From assembly GCA_034440635.1 (NCBI GenBank), contig JAOTON010001480.1:434001-498000 (forward strand): a stretch of DNA of 64,000 nt. Direction: 5' to 3'. The position numbers and the translations under genes were made by a program. This DNA is from Lepas anatifera (taxonomy: Eukaryota > Arthropoda > Thecostraca > Lepadidae). The notes below the pieces were generated by a model that worked only from the letters and a program-made list of their open reading frames with translations, did not search any database and was not told the DNA's origin. The stretch's first letter is position 1, and each line of letters begins with the position of its first letter. Shown here piece after piece: positions 34,666 through 45,837 of the stretch.

Positions 34666-35690
34666 ACAACTACTACTACGAGACCGGAAAAACTGTCAGA
34701 ATAGAAGCCGTTTCTTACTTCGTTCGTCACCGGCTTCTGACGGACAACAGAGAACGAAAAACTGTCAGTATAGCAGCTGTTTCTCACTTCGTTCGTCACC
34801 GGCTTCTGACAACAGACAACGACGAGACCGGAAAAACTGTCAGAATAGAAGCCGTTTCTTACTTCGTTCGTCACCGGCTTCTGACTACTACGGACAACAG
34901 AGAACGAAAAACTGTCAGTATAGAAGCTGTTTCTGACGACGAGACCGGAAAAACTGTCAGAATAGAAGCCGTTTCTTACTTCGTTCGTCACCGGCTTCTG
35001 ACAACTGACCACAACAGACGACGACGAGACCGGAAAAACTGTCAGAATAGAAGCCGTTTCTTACTTTGTTCGTCACCGGCTTCTGACGAGACCGGAAACA
35101 CTGTCAGAATAGAAGCCGTTTCTTACTTCGTTCGTCATCGGCATCTGACAACGACGACGAGACCGGAAAAACTGTCAGAATAGAAGCCGTTTCTTACTTT
35201 GTTCGTCACCGGCTTCTGACAACGATGACGAGACCGGAAAAACTGTCAGAATAGAAGCCGTTTCTTACTTCGTTCGTCACCGGCTTCTGACTACGGACAA
35301 CAGAGAACGAAAAACTGGCAGTATAGAAGCCGTTTCTCACTTCGTTCGTCACCGGCTTCTGAAAACAGACAACAACAACGACGAGACCGGAAAAACTGTC
35401 AGAATAGAAGCTGTTTCTTACTTCGTTCGTCACCGGCTTCTGACAACGACGAGACTGAAAAAACTGTCAGAATAGAAGCCGTTTCTTACTTCGTTCGTCA
35501 CCGGCTTCTGACTACGGACAATTCTCACTTCGTTCGTCACCGGATTCTGACAGAGAACGAAAAACTGTCAGTATAGAAGCCGTTTCCCACTTCGTTCGTC
35601 ACTGGCTTCTGACAACAACAACAGACGACGAGACCGGAAAACTGTCAGAATAGAAGCCGTTTATTACTTCGTCACCGGCTTCTGACTAGT
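34665..35690. repeat. Hairpin-monomer array
   Basis: About 13 monomers of roughly 60-75 bp in one orientation, separated by short CAA/CGA/CTA triplet runs. Each monomer has inverted arms, CTGTCAG...GAAGCCG and CGGCTTCTGAC, around a loop containing CTTCGTTCGTCA, so a single strand can fold into a hairpin. Two subtypes alternate irregularly: one begins GAGACCGGAAAAACTG, the other GGACAACAGAGAACGAAAAACTG. Long minus-strand frames are repeat artefacts. Confidence 0.85.
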
Positions 35691-35691
35691 G

Positions 35692-36600
35692 ATGAGAAAT
35701 AAGAGGATGTCTTCATGCTTTAAGAACTTCCAAACCAGCAGGGTAAAGGAAATATTCGTCCAGTGTCAGGTATATTCTTTGAAGGCCCACGAGACATGCA
35801 TCGTGATCAGAAAGAACTAGACGCATGGTTTTAATTACAGTTTATCCCTGGACTGTTACAATTGACCCTTGATGAGGCCAAATGTAACATTTGAAGCAAG
35901 TTTTTCGAGCCAAGTTTCGACCAATAGATGTTTTTATTTTGGTATAGGGCTACATCTACCAGATAGCCAAAATGACAAGGCTGCTGAAAATATGAGGAAA
36001 AGTTGTCTAGCACAAAGCATTGCCCTTCCTGACAAAAAGTAAAATATTTTACAGTTGACCCCGGTCTCCCCTATCAACTTTACAGAAAAAAGTGATGCAA
36101 CGATCTCACTATAAATTTCACGTATGCTACCAACACATAAATGAATGGGTTAAGCACTTCACACCTGCACACCAGCAACCAGTATGACGCGCTTTGACTA
36201 CACTGTGTCCCAACTAATCCATGAACGAGCTCTAAGCGCTGACAGCCGACCACGTCTGAAATGTGAGCATCATTCAATGCCATGATTTTGTCTGGGGCGG
36301 GGGCTTCTGGTCGGATAGTAAACATGTTTGATCTCCAGCGTTGTGGTTAGTGTTAAATTTATGATGAGGTTACTTAGACGGGATTTCCCGTTAGTACTTG
36401 CTTTCTCTCGCTTTTACACGATGGAGAAGACAGCTTCTGATGGTAGTTTTTTAACACAATTTTTGTGGGTTGCCAATTTGGAACGAGCAATAGAACAAAA
36501 TTAGTATTATTGGGTGGTGTTCTGTCCTTTTTTTGTTAGGTGCGTTTGTGTTTATGTAGTTTTTGGCCGGACGCACAGTGGTCAGTGGCCTTGAAAGTGC
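35692..36600. other. Sequence with no recognised feature
   Basis: Apparently unique sequence at the end of the module array. No conserved domain, RNA gene or repeat shared within the window was recognised. Confidence 0.45.
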
Positions 36601-36665
36601 AGATATTACCTTGACCTGTGACCTTTGACCTTGACCTTGACTTTCATGTGAAGTGACCTTGACAT
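36601..36665. promoter_or_regulatory. Cluster of AGGTCA-type half-sites
   Basis: On the minus strand the stretch contains several AGGTCA half-sites in tandem, including two TCAAGGTCA nonamers (the extended half-site bound by ERR and NR5A-type nuclear receptors) and closely spaced direct repeats. It lies at the edge of a dispersed repeat (36660-36970). Function is only inferred from the motif. Confidence 0.4.
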
Positions 36666-36970
36666 AAAGTCCCGCTTATATGACGTTATGACGTCACCAC
36701 TCGGTCTTCAATGCAAGCTAACTGGTCCGACCGCGCGTTTACGGCGATCTCAAAATGCAGGTCTGACTTTGAAAGCCTATAAGTCAAAAAAATTTCGGCC
36801 GATTTTCAAAAAGCCTTCACCAATCGACGCGCTATTAAATTCTGTTAAATGTGGTCACGTTTCATTTTTCGGCTACAAGCGGTTCTCCGGCCATCTCGGA
36901 AAAACAGGTGGGGGGCCCTCCGAGGCCCCCTCCAGTGCGCGGGTTAAGGAGTGCTTTGGCATCGATTGAT
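36660..36970 (+). mobile_element. Dispersed TTAA-type repeat, family T3, partial
   Basis: Ends in GGGGGGCCCTCCGAGGCCCCC then CAGTGCGCGGG and TTAA (about 36953). The body matches 63305-63575 in inverse orientation, at roughly three-quarters identity by eye. The other terminus is not clear. The GC palindrome next to a TTAA resembles the T1 MITE ends. Confidence 0.55.
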
Positions 36971-37024
36971 TGCTCTATTATTGGGTTGAGGTGCGCGTAA
37001 GCCTTGAGCTCATGTAGCGCCCAT

Positions 37025-37600
37025 ATTGTTGCTAAGGAACGCTTATGCTATCAAAGGGCGCACTTACTATCCAGGGCCTCTGTTTTATCAAGGCAGTCTG
37101 TTCTATCCACGGGCATCTGATATTTCGGGGGCGGTGCCTAAGTTATTCAGGAGGCGGCTTTTTTCTCCACCGGAGCGCACTATTGCTTTCCAGGGGCACC
37201 GTTACTGCCCAGGTGTGTCTTTCTATCCAGGGGCGCATATGCTGTCTAGGTGTATTTTTCAATCACAGACATGATTGAAATACATGCCCCTACGTTATCC
37301 TGGGGTGCTTTTTGTCTCCGATGAGGCGCTATTTTTCTCTTCCGGGCACCAGTTTATTCAAGGGCACCTATTCTGTCCAGAGAACCTTTGTTATCTAGGG
37401 ATGCCTTCGCTGTTAAGGGGCACCTTTGCTACCCAAATGATGCATTTTACTTTCCTGGAGTGCTTATTTCCATCTAAGGGGCGCATATGCTATCTTAAAG
37501 CGCCTTTGCAAACATGGGGCGCACTTTTCTATCGAGGAGTGCCTTTGCACTTGAGGGGGCGCCTCTGCAATCCAGGAGGAGCCCAAAATAGATGGACAAT
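37025..37600. repeat. Degenerate 19-21-bp minisatellite, part 1
   Basis: Irregular tandem units with consensus near GCGCCTTTGCTATCCAGGG. Monomers are heavily mutated. Both plus-strand frames that cross it stay open by chance. Confidence 0.65.
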
Positions 37601-37899
37601 AAAAATTCTGAAATAAGGCGCTCGAACACTGAAATAAAGTGCCTAGTTATCAAAAAGAGGCGCTCATCTGCTGAGCGGGGAGGACTGCTGGTTGGTGAGG
37701 GCAGCGTTCTCGGAAGTGGGGCGCTACTGAAAAAGGCAGCCGGTTGCAGCGATGGAGCACTAAGCCTTCAGTTATAGCTTAACGAAATGTTCTTAAAGGA
37801 AGTCCATGCTCAAATTGAGCGCTCGAGCCCTGTAACAGAGCGCGCGACTGTCGGACAGGTGTGCCAAACCATAGACAGTAGGGCAGCTGAAGATGGAAA

Positions 37900-38285
37900 G
37901 GGACACCTATGATATCCTGGGGGCGCCTGTGCTCTCAGGTGAGGCGCTTGTTTTCTTTCTCAGGCGCCTAGTTTATCCATGGCCGCCTATACTGTCCAGA
38001 TCATCTATTTCAAGAAGGGTTAACTTTGCTGTCCAGGGGCGCCTTTGCTATCCAAGGGCGCATATGATATCTGTAGGGCTCTTTATACAGAGGGCGCCTA
38101 GGCTGTCCAAGGGCACCGTTCTAACCAAAGGCCGCCTTTTACTTTTCCTGAAGTGCCTATTTCTATGTAAAGGGTGCATATATTATCTAGGAGTGCCCTT
38201 GATATACGGAGACGCCTTTTTGTCCAGCGGCGCCTTTGCTCTTGAGGGGCGCTGCTCCAATCCAGGGTAGCTGAAGACGGATAAG
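37900..38285. repeat. Degenerate 19-21-bp minisatellite, part 2
   Basis: Same unit as 37025-37600, for example TCCAGGGGCGCCTTTGCTA followed by TCCAAGGGCGCATATGATA near 38033-38070. The two parts are separated by about 300 bp of less clear sequence and are probably one decayed array. Confidence 0.65.
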
Positions 38286-38370
38286 GGCAGTGGCGTAGCC
38301 AGGATTCGGCCAAGGGAGGGTCCGACTACCGTCGGGGGCCCCCAGGCCGGGGGGCCCCCTTAGTAGTCGG
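38286..38370. mobile_element. Possible hAT-type MITE terminus
   Basis: CAGTGGCGTAGCCAGGATT has the CAG.GGCG form of hAT termini and is followed by a C/G palindrome (GGGGGCCCCC). The matching far end and target duplication were not found. Confidence 0.35.
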
Positions 38371-39778
38371 GGCCCATCTCCTATATGTTTCGTATAATAT
38401 TTTGGCATTATAACATTTACACGACGGAAATTTTACTATCCCTTTTTAAGTGTTTGTTATTATTTTGCTTATAGTTTGATTTTTTTCGATCCGACCAAGT
38501 GTTGGTAAATTTAGGTCACCAAATATAAGGCTGGCCCATACCTATATGACAGCGTGGCTATGATAACAGTTTTTGGCACATTTTGGGAAATCAAATGCTG
38601 ATGCGTACATGATGTTAAACTTGACTTTACCTCAATTCACTCTGGTAATCAGGTATGAAGTTATTGAAGGTCAGTTGTTTTGAGTACGAAGAAATGGTCT
38701 TCTACGGAAAATGATTACCAATTTTTTCCGGGTGTCGAATTCATGAACTCTTTGATCAGAAAGTTTCTAAAGAAATGGAAAAAATAAATAAAAATACAAG
38801 GGATATGGTGGATGGTGCACTGATAAAAAATTTTGACTCGGGAAAGAAAAGTTAACTCCCCGGAGCGGCGTAATTTGACCCTGTAAAAATGTTCTATCTT
38901 TTTCGGTGTTCATCGACACCGCAGAGGAAAGTCACCAGGACTAAGGGGGTCGCATGACTCTTTAAAGACGGGTCACTTGACTCGCCAAATAACCATGGAA
39001 CCCGCCGATTCAGGGTCAGTTGACACTTCATTTATGTACGATGTGACCCTCCAAAACAGGGTCAGGTGACCCTTTATTGGAGGGTCATATAAAATGCCCT
39101 GGAAAGGATAATTTAAATAAATCGCTTTGAGTACTAGCTGCAAAAGAACACAAACGTTTGGTGTGTTCCGGACGTCATATAACGTCTATTCCGCGGAAAG
39201 ATCCTGATGAATTCACCACAGTTACTTTCTTACCCTTGCTATGTTGTAAATGAGCAAATTACCAAAACAATAGGCGCCTGAGATAACTATCGCCTTAGAT
39301 TACTCTGTCATTGTTATCTTAAAACTTTCATACCTATCTTTCTTTTTGGGATTATGCTCATCAATGTGTGTCATTTTCTTTGTTTGTCTGGTTTCCTACA
39401 AAAACATTTGAAAGTTTTCTATTTCAGAATATTTAGGACGGTAGTTATTGGGACTAAGCTAATAGATTGAAAACCAGCTGAAGTTCCAAATTCCCTGTTT
39501 GATTTGCTATTATGGATGCTAAAATTAGATTAATTTTTGCCTTTTCCTTCAGTAGTGGTGCCTGATCGACATGTTTCACTTTGTATTTTTTGGTACGCAG
39601 TGGGAAAATATAAATTTTTCCGAGGCATATGATTTTCGAAAATCTTCTTTGGGCAAAGATCTTCTATAAGCAAGATCTGAAGCGATATCTCTGGATTGTA
39701 TTCTAAAATCTAAAAAAATGGAAAGGAAAAAGGACGCTCAATAAAAATGATATATGAGTGTGCCCCAGATGCTATATA

Positions 39779-40171
39779 CAGTGGCGGATCCAACGGGGGA
39801 AAAAGGCATTTGCCCCCCAAACGGAAAAGCTCGGGCAAAACTATAGTTTGGCTCCCCCAAAGCGATCGACCTCCTCTTTTCCCCGACTGCTTTTTAGTTT
39901 ATAAGCAAGATTTTGGTACTTCAACTCTCAACTTCAAACAGAACCAGTTAAGTTTAGGGTAAATATTGGGGCTTGGATAGGAAAAAAGTATCTCGAGCCT
40001 ATATTACTCACCCTGTTTTTTTCTTTTCGCCTCTTATACCTAAAATTTTCCGACAGATCATATTTCAGCACAATTTTACACTGCGTGAGGTTTGTTTGTT
40101 TGTTTGTGTTTTCTTTTTGCTTTTCGACATTGGTTTGCCCCTCCCAAACCGACCGACTAGATCCGCCACTG
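39779..40171. mobile_element. hAT-like MITE, copy 1
   Basis: 393 bp with terminal inverted repeats CAGTGGCGGATC and an 8-bp target duplication, GCTATATA, at 39771-39778 and 40172-40179. No transposase. The interior from about 39820 to 39945 matches 43742-44236. Termini and duplication length are those of the hAT superfamily. Confidence 0.88.
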
Positions 40172-40389
40172 GCTATATAAAACCTATTCCATGGACGGTC
40201 CTACTGATGAAACCGCTCACTTACTCCTCCCTAGCCATGGGTTGGAGATCCCGGGGGATTGGGGAGGTGAGTACTTCCTTGGACTTTAGGTCTCTGATAG
40301 GCTTTGTTCAGGGCTTGTAATGTTATGTCAGTGTTAAGCCATCCAGGACCATTACCCACCGCCCCCGCCCCCCTGACCCCTGGGGTGGG

Positions 40390-41230
40390 GCCGGGGGCTG
40401 GGAATGACTTCCGACAGCCCTCTGAGACTCACCCTGGGGCGCCCCCTGAGACTAACACTCGAGGAGGGAGGCGTGGAAGCACCCCTGAGTATTTGGCACG
40501 GCACTCCTGAGATTGCCTCTCGGAAGCCCAGATTAGCCCTCAGAGGCCTAAGGCTAACTCGGGGCCGTTTGTCTAAGAATTACTCTCAAAGCCCCAAAAT
40601 TAGCTCTTGGATGAACCGGAGACTAGCTCCCGGGAGCACTCTGAGACTAACTTTTAAATGCTCCCTGAGATTGACTCTCGGGGCCTCTTATGCAACAACT
40701 AGGGGAGGGGCACAGCCTCAGGCTAAATCTCGAGGGTTCCCAAGATTACCCCTCGGGGGTCTCCTGAGATCAGCACTCTGAGGATCAAAAGAGACTAACT
40801 CTCGGACCCCTAGATTAACTCTCGGCGTCACCTGAAAGTAAATATTGACTCCTGAGAGAGACGCCCGTAAGACTATGGGACCGAATATCGGGGGTCCTCT
40901 AAGACTGACTCTCGGGGTCCCCTTTACTAACTCTTGGGGTTCTCTGAGACTGACTCTCACGGAGCCCCCTGAAATAGACTGTCACGGGGCTCTGAGAACC
41001 ACTCTCTGGGGGACCCTGGGACGAGTTCTGCCCCCTGAGACCGACTCTTGGGGCCCCTGAGACCGACTTTTGGGATCCCCTGAGACTAACTCTCAGGGAC
41101 CCCCTGAAATCTACTTTTAGGGGTCTTGAGACTGACCCTCAGGGCGGGGCCCCGAGGCCGACTCGGGACGCCCTGAGAACGAATCTCCTGGGGCTTCTGA
41201 GACTGATTCTGGGGGCCCCGTGATCAGAGA
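40390..41230. repeat. Degenerate 24-27-bp minisatellite
   Basis: Tandem units close to CCTGAGACTGACTCTCGGGG, heavily diverged. Chance open frames cross it on both strands. Confidence 0.7.
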
Positions 41231-41579
41231 GTGCTTTGCAGTGGTTCAGATTGGCCCAAAGGGAGGTCCTCGTACTCCTAGAACCCCTTGGCTTCTTGGC
41301 ATTCTCGGCCAAGCTAGCCGCCATTGTCCACTTCCCACCGTCAACTCGGCCCGCCACCCGACCGCGCACGCGACGAGCACGACCTTCTCTCTAATAAAAT
41401 TTAGTGTGATGCTGGGAGCGGGTGCGACGTCGCCACCATCGTGAGCGAGCGGGTCACGGCCACGAGCAGCCGCCACAGCGGACCACCGAGAGGTCGGCCC
41501 GAACAACAACCACATCAGCGGCGACGACGACAGAGCCCGACACGCACCGAGCGACGCGCCCTGCGACCCCAGCGCCCCC

Positions 41580-41790
41580 GTCACATTATTGTGATTTGAT
41601 TGATATGCATACTGACTATGCTAGGCTAGATGGTGACCTTGACCTAGCCTTAGGTCAGGTTATTTTTATGTTTTGACCTAGTATAGTCATATTGTACATT
41701 ATTTGATGATTCGCCGTAACGAGAGGAAGCGAATTGTGCCTAAAAATGATTCTAGCTCAACTCTGGCAGACGCTAGAGTATAGAGACAGA
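41580..41790 (+). mobile_element. Fragment of TTAA MITE subfamily T2
   Basis: Matches the interior of the element at 62214-63206 (around 62800-62975), including TTAGGTCAGGTTATTTT and the following AT-rich part. No termini are preserved. Confidence 0.6.
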
Positions 41791-41799
41791 GACATGTTG

Positions 41800-42540
41800 T
41801 AAGCTTTGTCTCGGGGGAGGAACCCCAGCGCTGATCGCGGGAAAAATCCCTAATGGCCCCCAGGGGCCCTCAGGGAGTCAGGAAATCTGGCGTGGGTGGA
41901 ATCCGGTAGGAGGGATTTTGGGTCTCCAAAATCAGCTGAGGGGCCCGTGCCAGTTGAGGGGGCCCAGATAAGGGCCCCCGACGAGCTCATTTGACCTCAG
42001 TGCCAACACAGGATTCTCAAGACCAGCGTGGGGTGCCTACCTATTTAAACGGTTTCTAAATAAGCTCAGGGACCCAAAACTAACCCAGGGGTCCAATTTT
42101 CAACTCCTGGGGCCCAGACGCTCTGGTGGGACCCTGCAGCAGCTCAGAAGGCCCATAAAACTAATAGGGGTAGACTAGCTGGGTGCCTCGACGAACTCGT
42201 GCCCAGATGCGCACAACGGGCCCCAAACAAGCAGAAGGGATCTATATCAGTTAAACGAAAACGGTACCAACCCAGGGGACCCTGACCAGCTTAAGGGACA
42301 CTAATCCAGCTTGGGGCTCAGAGCTCAGAGCTCCAACTTTTAGCTCAGAGGGCCCATGATCTGTTGAGAGGGCCCTATATCAATAAAAGGGCCCCGAAAA
42401 GCTTAATAGGCTTCAGCGGTGACACATAGGTTTCAAGTTCAGTGTGAGGGCCTGGTTAACTAAAGCGGTCCCAGATTAGCTGAGGGGACTCGATATAAAC
42501 TCAGAGAAGTCACCAAAAACTCAGGGGCCCAGGCCCGCAG
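41800..42540. repeat. Degenerate G/C-run minisatellite
   Basis: Irregular units containing AGCTCAGGGGGCCCAGAT-like sequence, about 20-30 bp each. It is a third minisatellite type within 5 kb, unlike the arrays at 37 and 40 kb. Confidence 0.6.
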
Positions 42541-42666
42541 AGGTTCTGCGGCCTATGAGGCTCAGGTTAGCGTCAATCGGCTGTTTCAGTATGGATCAGT
42601 TGGCCAGGACAACTTTGATAAGTGGAGGTGGTGAATACGACGCCTCAGTTTTCTCCATGACCGAAG

Positions 42667-43527
42667 TTAACACGCGCATTGACGGGGGGCGGGTACCCGC
42701 CCCCCTCGGGTTTTCCGGAGACAGCAGAAAAACGGCGGCGCGCAGCGCCGCCGTACTTGGTATACCTTTTCCCTCATCATTTTTGCAACTTCTGTGAAAA
42801 TTTTAAGTATAGGTCATCTCAGGTCAGGTCACCAGTACAGGTCAAGTGACCCGACCTCAAAAAAGTTTAAGATAGCATAAGTCGGAGCAGGGTGAACTTA
42901 TCCAATTGAAACTTATATCACATAATGGGCTCACCGAGTTCTCTAAAATATGTTCCGGTATTTTTGATATCGATGACCTAAGGTCAGGTACGAAGCATGA
43001 CCTCTCCGTTGGTAACACACGGGAAATATGGTTTTTACTGAATAACTCAGTAACAGATGGTGATAGAGCGTTTATTTTAGCTTCATTAGACTTGCCTTGG
43101 CTTTGCAGTTCTAATGATATGCATTTTATATAATTTGACCCTGACCTGACCTCAGGTCAGGTCAAATATTTTATTTGACCTAGCAAGGTCAAATCATATA
43201 TCATTCGATTCGGCTTGCTGCGAGGATTCATAGGGTTTAAGTCGTTTTGCTCTATCTTTACTTGTTCAGATGAAATGGCCGAAAAACTTAATTTACATGT
43301 TATCCCTATGACGGCGTGTGACGGCATGTTTTTGACCTCTGGTGACCTTAAATGTGACCTGACAAAAAAATGGTTCAAATATTTTCGATGGAGAAGCGGA
43401 TGGGCTACCCAACGCCGTTTACCGTTTTTTTGCTACCTACCGTGGTTCTCGAGATCTTAGGGGGGCGGGTACCCGCCCCCCTCGTCAATCCGAAAGTGGC
43501 TCAGACCCCCGTCAATGCGCGTGTTAA
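42667..43527 (+). mobile_element. TTAA-flanked MITE, family T1, copy B
   Basis: 861 bp including both TTAA copies. Same termini (CACGCGCATTGACGGGG) and orientation as copy A, with the GGGTACCC palindromes at both ends and the AGGTCA-rich interior. Copies A and B are easily aligned through their whole length. Confidence 0.9.
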
Positions 43528-43741
43528 CTGTATTATTTGCTCATCGTGCTTCAGTTAGTGTCAGTGGGTGCTTTCAGCATTTTCTACCAAGGTGCCAGTC
43601 GTTAGCTGGCCCGAAATATGCTTGATAGTAAACGTGAACATGTCCTCACTAAGAGGAAGCTTTCATGAAAATAAGTATTTACAAATCCTTTTTAAACGTG
43701 TTTTTCATTGACACTGGCCGCCTTTTGGGTGGTAAATTGGC

Positions 43742-44236
43742 CAGTGGCGGATCCAGAGGGGCAAAGAAAGCATTCCCCAAACGGAAAAGCTCGGGGCAAA
43801 ACTATGTTTTTGACCCTCAAAGCGATCGACCTCCGTTTTTCCCCTACTCCTTTTTAGTTTATAAGCAAGACTTTGGTGTTTCAACTCTCAACTTCAAACA
43901 GAACATAAGCTGATAAGATGTTCCCTGGCCTGTCCCCTCGAATCCGGAAATGTAAAAACACTGAAGATTATATATTCGGGCACAGCCCTTCATCAGAATC
44001 ATGGAGTAAATATCAATAATTCTCAGTTATAGTATAGCCAGTCATAGTAGGTATAGCCAGCCTGGGATCTCGAGCACATATTTTTCACCCCGTGACGTTT
44101 TTTTTGTTTTTCGCCTCAAATACCCAAAATTCTACCGGCAAGTGATATTGGTAGCGCAGCTTGTTACTGCGTGACTTTTTTTTGCTTTTCGACTTTGGTA
44201 TGCCCTTCCCAAACCGACCGGCTAGATCCGCCACTG
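43742..44236. mobile_element. hAT-like MITE, copy 2
   Basis: 495 bp with terminal inverted repeats CAGTGGCGGATC and an 8-bp target duplication, AAATTGGC, at 43734-43741 and 44237-44244. It shares both flanks of its interior with copy 1 and carries about 100 bp of extra sequence in the middle. The flanks (CACTGGCCGCC on the left, GGATCCGTCACTGG near 44320) suggest it lies inside an older, related element. Confidence 0.88.
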
Positions 44237-44244
44237 AAATTGGC

Positions 44245-45401
44245 GCCCCTTAGGTTCGGTGCCCCCCAGGTTCGGCGCCCTCCGAGCCTGCCACCCCCCC
44301 CCTTAACGAAATCCTGGATCCGTCACTGGTTCCACCGCCACTGGCTTCGACACAAGCTGTATGGGCTCTCCTAATTTTGAGGTGTGACATCAGTAAGTTC
44401 GATTGGAGAGACACATGAAGCACTCAAATTATCCATGAATTTAATGATAAACATCAGTTATATATCCATAGGGCATCAGTTAATGTCTTTCCATTGACGG
44501 AAATTTCCGATGCATATCCAGGTCTATGCTGGGGTGGATGCAGGGGGCCAAGGCAATCTGACCATGCCCCCAAGCAAACAAGAGAGGTAGCAAGCCCTCT
44601 TCTGGCCCCACTCAAAGCAAACTAGTGTTTCAATTGGGGAGTGAAGTGATATATACATACATACGTGTACTTCATTCGAAAAACGCATTTATCATCAGGA
44701 AAAAATATATCGATTGGTGAAAGAGCTCATGGCGCTTAAATGACGGCACCTCTCCACGGTGTTACCTTGACATGTGGCACAGTCAGACCGCCCGTCGGCC
44801 ATGGCCGCTCGCCTCTCATGCCAACAGGATAGGAAGGTGCCCTCAGCAGCGTCGGGGTTCTCGGGATGCAGCGTGAAGTGAATGATTGGGGAGGATGGAT
44901 TCGCCAGAAACAAAACATTTTTAAGCGTTTCTCAGTTCGGAAGGTACATCTTTCAAGGTGGAAGAAATCTCCTCTGAAGAGAAAAATAAGCGGAAGGACC
45001 TCTTCTCTCAAAATTGTTTTTCAAAGTAATGTGATACACAAATGTTTTGTCATCGCGCGCTTGAGATGTCTGAAGGGAGCTTTCATTTGAAGAGATCGTG
45101 TGGGTGCGGATGATGTTAACGTTTATTTACAGCAGCACCGGTTCAATCCCACCGGATGTGGTCTCTGCTGCTCAAATGTTATTGTTTCCTCACCCACATG
45201 GGTTTGCATCTCCTCACCCAAACCTACCGGCAGATCCCCTGGGAATGTGTGAGTCTTACGTAGCCAACACTTATTGCCGTGTTGTCTCCCTCTCCTTGAC
45301 GAATATATAGCTATAGGTATGTACATACCTACGTCTCTCTTTGCATTAGCACGATCTTCAACAAGCATCTTAGCACGATATTCGGCAATTATAAATGAAG
45401 C
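44245..45401. other. Sequence with no recognised gene
   Basis: No gene or full repeat is recognised. It contains a possible hAT-type terminus near 44316-44330 and a perfect 18-bp palindrome, TAGGTATGTACATACCTA, at 45314-45331. Confidence 0.4.
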
Positions 45402-45409
45402 AGCTTGGG

Positions 45410-45630
45410 CATAGGCGGATCCAGGATTTCTAATCGGGGGGACCTCCTATCAGGTGGGCGCAAAACCCTATCGATGAGCCCCAATTTTCGCATCTTGGGG
45501 AGGGGGTGAGTGGGAGGCGACATTTATGGGGGCGCCGTCTACCTTTCAAGGGGGAGGCGTGACCATCTCAGAGGCCGTAAAGGGTCGATCCGGGGCACCT
45601 GCCCCCTTTGCCCCCCTGGATCCACCTATG
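45410..45630. mobile_element. hAT-like MITE with CATAGGYGGATCCAGG termini
   Basis: 221 bp. The left end is CATAGGCGGATCCAGG and the right end is its complement with one change (CCTGGATCCACCTATG). The flanks AGCTTGGG and AGCGAGGG match at 6 of 8 positions, an aged 8-bp duplication. The terminus is the same 16 bases found in every monomer of the M3b minisatellite. Confidence 0.78.
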
Positions 45631-45837
45631 AGCGAGGGAATATTGGCCCATGTCAGATTATTCTGACTAGCGTGCTGAATTGGTGCCCTGGGGTGATAAG
45701 CCGCACTTGCCTCCTGCTGGCAAAGTAGTATAGAATATAAATTGATGAGCCATTTGCATAGTTTCGGCCAACCTACGGTGCCGTCGACTGTGAACTTGCT
45801 CATTTTCTGGGTAGCAATCGATGCTTCTCGCTGGCTC

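Noticed and set aside
34530..35433. Repeated peptide QKPVTNEVRNGFYSDSFSG as a protein family
   Set aside because: It is the translation of the hairpin monomers; frame changes with triplet linkers and several frames are open.
36080..36325. Possible GPCR TM7 from an 'NPFIY' string
   Set aside because: Only the short motif matches; the surrounding residues lack transmembrane pattern and splice sites.
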